In this document: positions 55,365 through 64,000 of the stretch, piece after piece
Position numbering within the stretch: position 1 is the first letter of the stretch
Layout: every line of letters starts with the position of its first letter
NCBI RefSeq assembly: GCF_000715075.1
Contig: NC_134081.1
Span: 63,491,653 to 63,555,652 of the forward strand
Reading direction: 5' to 3'
Source: Nicotiana tabacum
Taxonomy: Eukaryota; Streptophyta; Magnoliopsida; Solanales; Solanaceae
Length of the DNA: 64,000 bases
Notes under the pieces: generated by a model
Told to the model about the DNA's origin: nothing
The model's input: the letters and a program-made list of their open reading frames with translations, nothing else
The model's database searches: none
Translations under genes and position numbers: made by a program

Positions 55365-58300
55365 ATGGAGATTGATTCAACAAACCATGAAAAAGCTGGT
55401 GTCTTCACCAGGTGGTGGAGCCAGCTCAAGGGATTTCCCAGGAAGTTAAAGGACAAAGCTAGGAACATTGCTAAAAACACAAAGAAGATTGGGAAAGATG
55501 ATCCTAGAAAAATTTGGCATGCAGCTAAGGTGGGACTAGCTCTTACTTTAGTCTCATTTTTTTACTATAACGGGCCGCTTTATCATAGCTTTGAACAACC
55601 AGTAATGTGGGCTGTCCTGACTGTGGTGGTTGCTTTTGAATTCACTGCTGGTAATTTATTTAATTTTTTCCCTAAACACATTGCTAGTTTTGGTATAATT
55701 TATTATCCAATTAGTTGATATTCACTTAATTTCTCAAGAGAATAGACATATTAATTGATGTTTATTTTGAAATTGAGGTGCAACCATATCAAAGAGCATA
55801 AACAGAGGTACTGCTACGGCACTAGCTGGTGTATTTGGTGTTGGAGCTAAATATTTAGCTGGCCTGTTTGGAAATGAAGGGCCGGATCCTATAGTTCTTG
55901 GGGTTTTGGTCTTCATTGTAGGTAAGAAATACACGCATAATAGTATAACCTATTTCTCAAAATTAACAAAATGGACAAAATTTGTGAATACTCAACGAAG
56001 TCTTTTGATCTCATACACAAATCATTAAATTGTTCCACATAATGAAATTAATTAAAACATACATTAAAGACTCCGATCCGCTTGTTCACATCCAATGTTT
56101 AACCCCATTTATCCATGCAGGTGCTGTAGGTACATATACAAGGTTTTACCCCGAAATTAAGAGGAGGTATGACTATGGAACCATGATCTTTGTGTTGACC
56201 TTCAGTTTGGTCGCCGTCTCAAGTTACCGCTCCGAGGATATTTTCACCGTTGCTTGTGAGCGGTTAGCGACCATTCTGATTGGCGTCGCCACCGTCATGA
56301 CCATTTCCATGGTTATTCGTCCAGTTTGGGCCGGGGATGATCTTCATAAGCTTGTTTGTACAAATCTTGAAAAGCTAGCAAGTTTCTTAGATGGTCTGTG
56401 GATATATTCTTGTTTTATTATTTTAATTAGCCTTCCATCATTACAATTTAAATGAAAAATTGAACTTCTCTTAATTTGCAGGTTTTGGAAGTGAGTATTT
56501 TCACATTTCTGAGATTGAAGAGAATGGTGGAGGTACCAAGAGCAATGAAAAGGGATTTCGTGAAGCCTTCACAAGTGTTATTGGTTCTAAGGACACTGAA
56601 GAATCTTTGGTGAGTAAAACAAATTTCAATCCTCACTAGTTAGACTTTTTCATTCTCAAGTTCCATCATTCTTAATCTGCATTTAATTGAAATTTCTTCA
56701 GAGCGGCAAAAAGATGTAGGTTATTTATTTATATGTTTTGACTAAGCAAAAACAAGTATTTATTCTTGCCCTTTTTATCCCGCCCTAGCTAGCTTTCTTT
56801 ATCACTTTAGGTAGCATGAGAGCCACTTCATATTGAGTGATATTTCAGTACTAATTATTAAAACGAAAAACGATATATTCAGGCAAATTTTGCATGGTGG
56901 GAGCCCCCTCACGGATCTTTCAGGATTAGTCATCCATGGAAACAATACTTGAAGATTGGTAGTCTTGCCAGACAATGTGCTTGCCATCTTGTAGGTCTGA
57001 CTGGCCGCTTAAATTCTGAAACTCAGGTAGATATAAGTTGAACACTCTTTCTTAAAGCCCTACTTCTCCCTCCCCTCTCCGCGTGTCATGCATTGAAGGG
57101 TGCAACACGCCTGCGCGTGTGGATTACAGGTAACAGTTAAACAAATATCGAGAAAGAATGAATGTAATTAATATGTCTGTTTTTTTGTTGTATTTTTATA
57201 GATAAATGGAAGCGCGAATAATAAAATAAAAACATTCTTTCCAAGAAAGAACACAAAAGCTCTTAAATAGCACTAAAATGCACTTATATTAGTTGTGAAG
57301 ACATATATGCGTAAATGGTGAAATGAAATCCCGCCGGGAACCTTTTTAGCTGAAATGTATGATAATAAATATAATGATATTTTTTTATATATATAACAGT
57401 AATAATTTAATTTTAAGCTCCCTTTTTGTCCTTAATGAAATATTTTATAGCCATTAAAATATTTATGGCATGTTTAGACGACAACAATTTCACAGTTTTT
57501 TTTCTTTTAAATTATATGCTCAAGTTAAACACATGTCACGTAATTGAGACTGAGGGAGTACTGTAAGTTTGAATCTCTCAATAAACAAAATCAGATTTTG
57601 CAATATTCCATCCCACTTTATATAACACTGTCTCTCGATTTTGGGAGTCACAAAATGTTTGATACCATTTTAAATCTGTACAATCTTATTAATTAGTTTT
57701 CAAAATTTTAAACGAACATTATTTATTAATTTCTCTGCCAAATCACAAATATAATATTTAAGTCGTACTATTAACATATAAACTCAATATCGAACCATAT
57801 ATCATCAGGTAAAATGGGACTAATTAAGACAACATATAATTATTGGTATTCTTTTGGCAACTTACTGATATTAACTAATATTTCCAGGCACCAACGGAAT
57901 TCGAAAGGAGAACAGAAGAAGTATGCAAAAGAATGATCACGGAATCTAGCAAAGTCTTAAAAGGAACTTGTGTTGTCCATTAAAACCATGACGCAACCTT
58001 CTTCTTCCTTCATTGAGGAAACCCACATGCGTAACGAGAAAAGTGCCATTAATGACCTTAAAAAGACACTCGGTACCTCCAAAGCTTTCTTCCAAAATGA
58101 CGAATTAGACGTCATGGACTTGGTCCCAGCTGCATCTCTTCTGTCCATACTCATTGACGTCACCAAATGTGTCCACGAAATCTCCAAAGCTGTTGAAGAG
58201 CTTTCGGCCAAAGCCCATTTCAAGAAGAAGAAAGATTCTTCTTCTTCTTCTTCACCGCCCCCGCCTCGGTCCCAGTTGCTGCACCGTGGAATTGTGAATC

Positions 58301-58620
58301 CTGTCATGGAGGATGACGTCGAGAGTGGTGATTTTGTTGTGATACAGATAGGTGAAAACATTGAATCAGCAGAGAAAGTGGCAATAATAGAGGAGGCTAA
58401 TCCAGCCAATAATTCGCATGCGGTGGAGGAGGTGAAAACGGAAGAGAAGAAAAGAGAATCTGTTATTATCGGGGTACGTGGAAGCAGTGCAGCAACAACA
58501 GTGGAGGAGTTGAAAATGGCACAAAATATTATGAATTTAGCCGATATTGCAAAGCTTTATGACAGCACTAATTTTTCGAACCAGTTGAAATTGGGGTACG
58601 TGGAAGCGCGACATTGGTGA
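55365..58620 (+). CDS. ALMT: Aluminium-activated malate transporter (ALMT family), six exons, frameshift in exon 6
   Basis: ALMT proteins are plant anion channels that pass malate and other anions through the plasma membrane or tonoplast. Exons: 55365-55650, 55778-55921, 56121-56393, 56482-56609, 56883-57026, 57888-58620, all with GT..AG introns in consistent phase. Exons 1-3 encode the membrane domain: '[20 protein letters not shown]', '[13 protein letters not shown]', '[20 protein letters not shown]', '[19 protein letters not shown]' and '[14 protein letters not shown]'. Exon 5 has '[20 protein letters not shown]'. In exon 6 the frame breaks at about 57960-57964 (extra base at A/G run) with a stop at 57978-57980; the next frame carries the conserved '[20 protein letters not shown]' and a Ser/Pro/Glu-rich tail. 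Either a young pseudogene or a sequence error. Start: 55365 is the first in-frame ATG. Closest to the plasma-membrane-type clade by eye. Confidence 0.9.
58220..58264 (+). repeat. TTC microsatellite coding poly-Ser in ALMT exon 6
   Basis: (TTC)n followed by CCGCCCCCGCCT gives '[10 protein letters not shown]' after the basic 'HFKKKKD'. It lies in the cytosolic C-terminal tail and is a likely site of length variation. Confidence 0.85.
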
Positions 58621-59272
58621 TTGCGACAGTGACGGAGGATCACATAGGAGGAGGTGAATCCATCGCAGGGAGAAAAGGATCGTCGGAAATAGAGAATTGT
58701 AAATAGTAGCAAATTGCAGTGTAAAAATTAGACAAAGGACAGAAGAGAGAGTAAGGAGTGAAATTTGTTCCGGTAGTTTTATTTCACTCCTAGAGATAAT
58801 AAGAGCAAGTAAAGTGACAAAGCAGGATGGAGAGTGTTAAACCGTAACTTTCCTTTCAATATTTTATATATGTAATACAAGCTATTTTGTTCGTTTAAAT
58901 TCTCTTCGTTTCTCTCCTTTTCCTTTTTCTGTTTTAGGATGTTAAGGTTTTTTATTGTTGTTTTTACATTGATAAATGAAACGAGGACTTGAAATACTAA
59001 CAATTATAAAGAAAAAGGGAAAACGTAAGTTCTTAATCATGACTAAATTTTATTGGAGTGGAGATCTTTTTATAAAAGAAATCGAGGTAAAAGCGTAATT
59101 AAGTTGCAAACAACAATGTTTAATAAAACTTCCAATATATACGCCTAGAGATTGTTTGTCACACCCCAAAATGAATTGCAATGTGATCGCCACCCAGTGC
59201 CTACCAACTTGCACCGAGTGAACCGTAATGATGTTATACATAGCTAAAGCACGCTCGCGTGATCCAATCTAA
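58621..59272. other. ALMT 3' flank and intergenic DNA
   Basis: Presumed 3' UTR followed by AT-rich DNA. No strong AATAAA; 'GATAATAAGAGC' near 58796 is a weak candidate. 59158-59250 ('TGTCACACCCCAAAATG...') resembles the start of a gypsy LTR of the kind common in Solanaceae and may be a fragment. Confidence 0.45.
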
Positions 59273-59304
59273 CACTACTAAAAATATGCTAAAAACCGAC
59301 CTAC

Positions 59305-59705
59305 TATTTTCGACCAACATTGGTCGGTCAAAAAATGCGACCAAAAACCGTCTAGGTTGGACGCAAACTGGGGAAAAAAAATATTTACATTTTTTTAAAA
59401 CAAAATACCGACCAACGTTGGTCGGTAAATTGGTCAATAGCTGGTCAGACAAGAAAATTTTGGATTATCGACCAACGTTGGTCGGTAATCTGGATCCAAT
59501 TTTTTAAATTTTAATAATTATTTTATTATTTAAAATATTTTATAATATTTAAGAATTTATATTTAAAATTACCGACCAACGTTGGTCGGTTAAAGATTTT
59601 AAATTTTTTTTTATAAAAAAACCGACCAAAGTTGGTCGATTTTTTGTCAAACGGTCAGCACTTAATGTACCGACCAAAATTACCGACCAACTTTGGTCGG
59701 TAATT
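59305..59705. repeat. Subterminal palindromes of the CACTA element
   Basis: ACCGACCAACGTTGGTCGGT or close variants at about 59310, 59406, 59467, 59571, 59621 and 59683, with decayed halves at 59347 and 59671. In En/Spm elements, subterminal motifs of this kind bind the element's TNPA-type protein. Confidence 0.9.
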
Positions 59706-60950
59706 CTAAAATCAGAGAAGTGAAAAACGGGAGAAACCCCTATTTCTCTGAAATTTTTCCCTCTTCTTCCTTCCCTTCTCTCCTTCTCCCAGCCCCTCCC
59801 CCTCACCGTCCAGGCCTCCCCCTCGCCGTCCAGCCCTTACCCTCGCCGTCGCCGCTGCCACTGCCACTGCCGCCCCTCGATCTCCTCCTCCATCTCCTAC
59901 AAATTCTAGGTTTGAATTACAACGCATTTATTTATTATTTTCAGGTTTTGTTAATTAGTTATGAATTAGTTTCAATTGATTAGTGTTTCAATTATTTGAA
60001 CATTGCATTTTATTAAGGATTAGGGTTTAGGCCTTATTTTAATTAGTTTTGTTAATTAGTTTTATTAACTAATTAGTTTTATTAATTAGTCAATTATTTA
60101 TGAATTAGTTTAGTTTAGGGTATGGGTTGAATTTCTTTAGTTTAGTTAGTTTATGTTTAAACTCGTAGGATATGAATTGAAATTTTAGTTTTTAGGATTT
60201 GTTCTTGTGAATTGAACTTTTAGGATATGAATTGAACTTTTAAGATATGAATTGGACCTTTTGGATATGAATTGAACTTTTAGGATATAAATTGGTGTAA
60301 TTAGGAAAAAATAATTATCTTGAATTAACTAAAAAAGATATAATTAATTTATAATTGTAGAATAAATTAATTTGTTCTTGTGAATCGAACTTTTAGGGTA
60401 TGGGTTGAATTTCTTTAGTTTAGTTAGTTTATGTTTAAACTCGTAGGATATGAATTGAAATTTTAATTTTTAGGATTTGTTCTTGTGAATTGAACTTTTA
60501 GGATATGATTTGAACTTTTAAGATATGAATTGGACCTTTTGGATATGAATTGAACTTTTAGGATATAAATTGGTGTAATTAGGAAAAAATAATTATCTTG
60601 AATTAACTAAAAAAGATATAATTAATTTATAATTGTAGAATAAATTAATTTGTTCTTGTGAATCGAACTTTTAGGGTATGGGTTGAATTTCTTTAGTTTA
60701 GTTAGTTTATGTATAAACTCGTAGGATATGAATTGAAATTTTAATTTTTAGGATTTGTTCTTGTGAATTGAACTTTTAGGATATGATTTGAACTTTTAAG
60801 ATATGAATTGGACCTTTTGGATATGAATTGAACTTTTAGGATATAAATTGGTGTAATTAGAAAAAAATAATTATCTTGAATTAACTAAAAAAGATATAAT
60901 TAATTTATAATTATAGAATAAATTAATTTGTTCTTGTTTTATTTGTATAG
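59706..60950 (+). other. CACTA transposase leader and intron
   Basis: A C/T-rich leader (59740-59910) ends at 'AATTCTAGGTTTG', a possible splice donor near 59910. The intron would end at TTTGTATAG (60942-60950) directly before the ATG at 60951. It contains the 278-bp triplication. The proline- or glycine-rich ORFs here are low complexity. Confidence 0.55.
60121..60938. repeat. 278-bp unit repeated three times in the CACTA leader intron
   Basis: Units start at 60121, 60399 and 60677 with TATGGGTTGAATTTCTTTAG; period exactly 278 bp twice. Units 2 and 3 are nearly identical. Each holds several 'GGATATGAATTGAACTTTTA' sub-repeats of about 20 bp. Confidence 0.93.
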
Positions 60951-61151
60951 ATGGAACATCGTACTTGGATGTACAATAGAAATTATCCTAATCGGCGGGG
61001 ATTGCGGGAGGATTTTGTAGAAGGGGTTGATGACTTTATTAGACATGCAATGTCACTTCCACCATACCAAAGTGAAGGAGTAATTAGGTGCCTTGTTCAA
61101 GCCCAAAGCAAGTTACACATTCACTTTGGAGGAAAGACGATAAATTTGTGA
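60951..61151 (+). pseudogene. CACTA transposase-associated domain
   Basis: The 66-residue ORF reads 'RTWMYNRNYPNRRGLREDFV', 'EGVDDFIRHAMSL' and 'SEGVIRC', the transposase-associated domain at the N-terminus of plant CACTA transposases. The Cys-rich end of the domain is changed ('IRCLVQAQSK') and the frame ends soon after. The TNP2 nuclease core that should follow is absent. Confidence 0.82.
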
Positions 61152-61159
61152 TTGGGTTA

Positions 61160-61930
61160 CGAAATTAAAGATGCCTGAGGGTTATGCGTCGAATCTTGGA
61201 AAAAAGTAGATATGGAGGTAGGGAAGTTGAGCCATTTGAAAAGTCATGACTGCCATGTTTTCATGGAGACCTTAGTGCCTATTGCATTTTGTGATTTTCC
61301 TGAAAGAATCTGGAAACCCATCACAGAGATTAGTTTATTTTTCAAAGACTTGTGTTCTACCACATTAAGGGAAGAAAACCTACTTCGGATGGACCTAAAC
61401 ATCCCTGTAATTTCTAGTAAGATGGAAAAAAAATATTCCCATGTGATTTCTTTGATGTGATGGAACACCTTCCAATACACCTTGTACACGAGGCACGACT
61501 TGGAGGGCCTGTTCAATGCAGATGGATGTATCCCTTTGAGAGGTAATATTATAAGTTTGATGTAATATTCTATTTTATTTGAATGTTATTGGCTAACATG
61601 AGATTATGTAGGACAATTGGCAAATGCAAATAATTTGTTAAGCAGAGGAATAAGATTGAAGGATCTATATGCGAAGCCTATCTTGCAAAAGAAACTGCAC
61701 ATTTTTGTTCTTATTATTTTGAGAGTAACGTGCCATGTTCTAGGAATAGGCCCAATAGGCACACGGTCGAATGTGTGAATGATCCATTATATCCACCAAT
61801 GTCCATATTCAATCAACCAGGCCGATGTTCTAAGGATGTTAGAAAGAGAAGTTTGAGTGATATGGAGTACAAGTCAGCTACACTTCATGTGTTGCTAAAT
61901 TGTCCCGAAGTTGTACCATTTCTCAAGTAA
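61160..61930 (+). pseudogene. CACTA transposase, DUF4218-type region
   Basis: 'MPEGYASNLGK', 'LKSHDCHVFMETLVPIAF' and 'ITEISLFFKDLCS' lead to a frame break at an A8 run (61429-61436). In the next frame 'FFDVMEHLPIHLVHEARLGG' and 'VQCRWMYPFER' follow. An intron (61543-61611) leads to 'NKIEGSICEAYLAKETAHFC' and 'PGRCSKDVRKRSLSDMEYK', with one stop near 61633. This is the conserved region downstream of TNP2 in plant CACTA transposases; its role is unknown. Confidence 0.82.
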
Positions 61931-62171
61931 GTATTGATTTATTAGTTATCAAAATGTAAAATTTACTGTGACTACATATTGATGCAACTACTAAAAATAT
62001 TTGATATGTCACAGTCACTTCTTTGGTCAATTTGGCTATGATGCTGTATATACGAGATTTGATACGTGGTTCAAACAGTTTGTAAGTGTATATATATATA
62101 CATATGTAGTGAATGTATAATAATTGATTCATAAGTTGTGCTAACTTATGACTTTTTTTAACTCTATGTAG
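61931..62171 (+). other. CACTA introns and small exon
   Basis: Two introns (GTAAGTATTG at 61928; GTAAGTGTA near 62080) flank a short exon reading 'HFFGQFGYDAVYTRFDTWFK'. Acceptors GTCACAG and CTATGTAG. Confidence 0.6.
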
Positions 62172-62885
62172 GTAAATAATCCAAATAATGGTGTAAATCA
62201 ATTTTTGAAATATATATCTTGGGGACCTGGGCTTCAGGTCACAACAATGTCTAAGTACGTAGTGAATGGTTATAAGTTTCATACAGAGGATTGCTCTAAA
62301 AATAAAAATAGCAACAACAGCGGGGTGTGGGTTCAAGGTGGTGATGGCAACCAAGTTGGAGATATTGATTATTATGGTGTGGTCAAAGAAATATTACAAC
62401 TAGAATATACAGGTTGGCCATATAAGAAATTGATACTCTTTAGATGCAAGTGGTTTGACCCAAATCCAACAAGAGGTACAAGAGTACACAACCAATACAA
62501 CATAATTGAGGTTAATCATACGAGGGAGTATGATCGCTATGATCCTTTCATAATTGCACATAACGTTAGGCAAGTGTATTATGCTCCTTATCCATTGCGG
62601 CGGAATAAGTCCGATTGGTGGGTTGTAATAAAAACTAAGCCTGTAGGTAGGGTAGAAGTCGAGAATGTGTTAGATGTTGCATATCAAAACGATATCTCCA
62701 ATATTCACCAAATAGTGGACGATCAGTTAGAAAATGATTTGGAACATCCTGAACGCATATTGGAAGAAGTTGATATAAATGAAGTAACAATTATAGAAAA
62801 TGAGGACGAGGAATCAACTGATGAAGCTCAAACAAGTGAGGACGAAGAATTATCGGACGAGGAACAATACGTCGATGAGGATTAA
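62172..62885 (+). CDS. CACTA transposase, DUF4216-type C-terminal exon
   Basis: Open from the acceptor at 62171 to TAA at 62883-62885. It reads 'NNGVNQFLKYISWGPGLQ', 'GVWVQGGDGNQVGDIDYYGV', 'LILFRCKWFDPNPTRGTRV', 'YDPFIIAHNVRQVYYAPYP' and 'WWVVIKTKP', matching the DUF4216 layout, then an Asp/Glu-rich tail. Only this exon of the transposase gene is intact. Confidence 0.82.
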   Translation, partial: VNNPNNGVNQFLKYISWGPGLQVTTMSKYVVNGYKFHTEDCSKNKNSNNSGVWVQGGDGNQVGDIDYYGVVKEILQLEYTGWPYKKLILFRCKWFDPNPTRGTRVHNQYNIIEVNHTREYDRYDPFIIAHNVRQVYYAPYPLRRNKSDWWVVIKTKPVGRVEVENVLDVAYQNDISNIHQIVDDQLENDLEHPERILEEVDINEVTIIENEDEESTDEAQTSEDEELSDEEQYVDED

Positions 62886-62965
62886 AAAGTTGGTTTTTTA
62901 AAGCACTCTCATTTTATAGCTAGTTTCTTATATGTTTCAATCTAAATGTGTATTTTATTATGCAG

Positions 62966-63784
62966 ATGGCAGGCAAGGGTCAAGGTAACAATGACCCTAC
63001 TAGTTCTCGGGGTCGAGAAAAGGGTAGGAAGGGAAAGATGAGGGTAGAAAATAATACTCCCTCTTGTCCACCCTTTTCAGAGATGCCAATGTCTTATCCT
63101 CCACCACACAGCTATACTGAGCTGCCACAGCATCACGAGCCATACACCTTCATTCAGACACCCAGTCTTCCATCACAGGGCCACAGGACTATACGTCCGA
63201 CATACAGTCCAACTGCCTCACAGCCATCTGCATCACATCCACATGGATCACATCCCTACATATCACAGCCACATGGATCGCATCCACCCATGTCACAGCC
63301 ACTCGGGTCACAGCCAATCGGGTCACAGCCACTCGGGTCACAGCCATCGGTATCACATCCACTTGGGTCGCATCCAGCTATGTCGCAGTCACAGGGATCG
63401 CAACCATCTTCATCATCGACTCCATCTATTATAGGCCTTCGCCTGGGAGGCATTAGCTCTGACCCGCCTACACCGTCTTCACATGCCTCTGATACACATG
63501 CTTCGGATGGTGATGACGAGGTAGTGCATTATGATCGATATGGCAGGATCATCATAGTCCCTGAGGGTGATGGGTAAGTGTTATTCATTATTTTTGCGTC
63601 TATTGATTTGTAACATTTTTACTAAGATATTAATGTGTTTTTATTGTTAAATTGCAGGTTCAGGCTGGGTAATAAGACTACGAGGATAATCACCAATGCC
63701 ATCAGAAAGCTTTATGATGGCCCTTATGCGACTTGGACTGATTGCCCATTCTCACTGAAGGAGCAAATTTTTAATCAATTTAAG
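62966..63784 (+). CDS. CACTA second gene (TNPA/Transposase_24-like), N-terminal exons
   Basis: The ATG follows an acceptor (TATGCAG). Exon 62966-63573 encodes a basic N-terminus ('GREKGRKGKMR'), a Pro-rich stretch and about ten 5-8-residue repeats of the type SHPxGSQP (63215-63405). Donor GTAAGTG, acceptor ATTGCAG; exon 63658-63784 reads 'LGNKTTRIITNAIRKLYDGP' and 'WTDCPFSLKEQIFNQFK', the start of the TNPA-like domain. In En/Spm, TNPA binds the subterminal repeats. The next exon (63862) meets a stop within five codons because of the duplication at 63877. Confidence 0.75.
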
Positions 63785-64000
63785 GTATAAATGTTCTTTT
63801 AAACAGTTTAATAATTTATATTTATGATGTTTCCATCTAATATTTAACTTTTGAAATACAGAGGAAGTGTGTATAAATGATGGCCCTTATGCGACTTGGA
63901 CTGATTGCCCATTCTCACTGAAGGAGCAAATTTTTAATCAATTTAAGGTATAAATGTTCTTTTAAACAGTTTAATAATTTATATTTATGATGTTTCCATC
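63714..64000 (+). repeat. Direct duplication of an exon-intron segment at the window end
   Basis: 63714-63837 and 63877-64000 are identical over 124 bp, offset 163 bp, and the match continues off the window. It repeats the 3' part of a TNPA-like exon, its donor and the start of the intron. Confidence 0.95.

Larger units (their letters stand above)
59273..64000 (+). mobile_element. CACTA (En/Spm) transposon, left end and most of the body; right end outside window
   Basis: Begins CACTACTAAAAA at 59273, followed by subterminal palindromes, an intron-rich leader, a transposase-associated domain ORF, DUF4218 and DUF4216-type exons, then a second gene with Ser/Gln/Pro repeats. This is the order of plant CACTA elements except that the TNP2 transposase core is missing between 61151 and 61169. 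The other terminal repeat must lie beyond 64000, so the 3-bp target duplication cannot be checked. Confidence 0.88.

Noticed and set aside
57957..58409. 150-residue minus-strand ORF over ALMT exon 6
   Set aside because: It is the reverse shadow of the conserved ALMT C-terminal coding sequence; Ser/Met-rich with no family.
59712..59927. Gly/Ala/Arg-rich minus-strand ORF
   Set aside because: Low-complexity reverse reading of the C/T-rich leader of the CACTA element.
63256..63453. Minus-strand ORF with repeated Gly-Cys-Asp motifs
   Set aside because: Mirror reading of the Ser/Gln/Pro repeat in the CACTA second gene; the real frame has a start, splice sites and domain context.

Overview
This is nuclear DNA from a flowering plant: introns with GT..AG borders, one plant-specific membrane-channel gene, and about 50 kb of nested, decayed retrotransposons. 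The mix of element families (Tat-lineage, Ogre-like and chromovirus Ty3/gypsy elements, an RTE LINE ending in a TTG tail, a CACTA element with ACCGACCAACGTTGGTCGGT subterminal repeats) suggests a Solanaceae genome, with Nicotiana as my best guess. That identification is inference, not demonstrated.

Layout. (1) 1-14523: a minus-strand Tat-type Ty3/gypsy element, copy A. Its left end lies outside the window and its gag is split by element N1 (6311-13226), a complete LTR element with a perfect CCCAT target duplication that carries no gag-pol. (2) 14524-29204: a minus-strand Tekay/Del-type chromovirus whose downstream LTR region is split by N2 (16422-23926), a second gag-pol-less LTR element with an imperfect GGCA(A/C) duplication. 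(3) 29205-39190: a plus-strand Ogre-like element with a 3.4-kb 5' LTR, tRNA-Arg-type primer site, ORF1, gag, protease and G-patch segment, cut off inside the reverse transcriptase. (4) 39495-48989: copy B of the copy A family, again minus strand, with a hAT-like MITE (48165-48832) in its LTR. (5) 49366-50816: a 5'-truncated RTE LINE. (6) 50817-55260: AT-rich intergenic DNA with duplicated segments, a 28-base poly-C run, a solo LTR of the copy A/B family (53447-54034) and a tandem array of about 120-bp units. (7) 55365-58620: the one recognisable host gene, an aluminium-activated malate transporter (ALMT) of six exons, with a one-base frameshift in the last exon. (8) 59273-64000 and beyond: a CACTA transposon with its TNP2 transposase core missing.

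Most coding sequence here belongs to mobile elements and is broken by stops and frameshifts. Points that stand out are: a spliced coiled-coil ORF antisense to the polyprotein in copies A and B; two unrelated gag-pol-less elements (N1, N2) that each keep a sense-strand 'putative plant transposon protein' ORF and an LTR array of CpG-containing palindromes; and a tandem repeat array that stops about 35 bp from the ALMT TATA box. No RNA gene, CRISPR array or bacterial-type operon was found.
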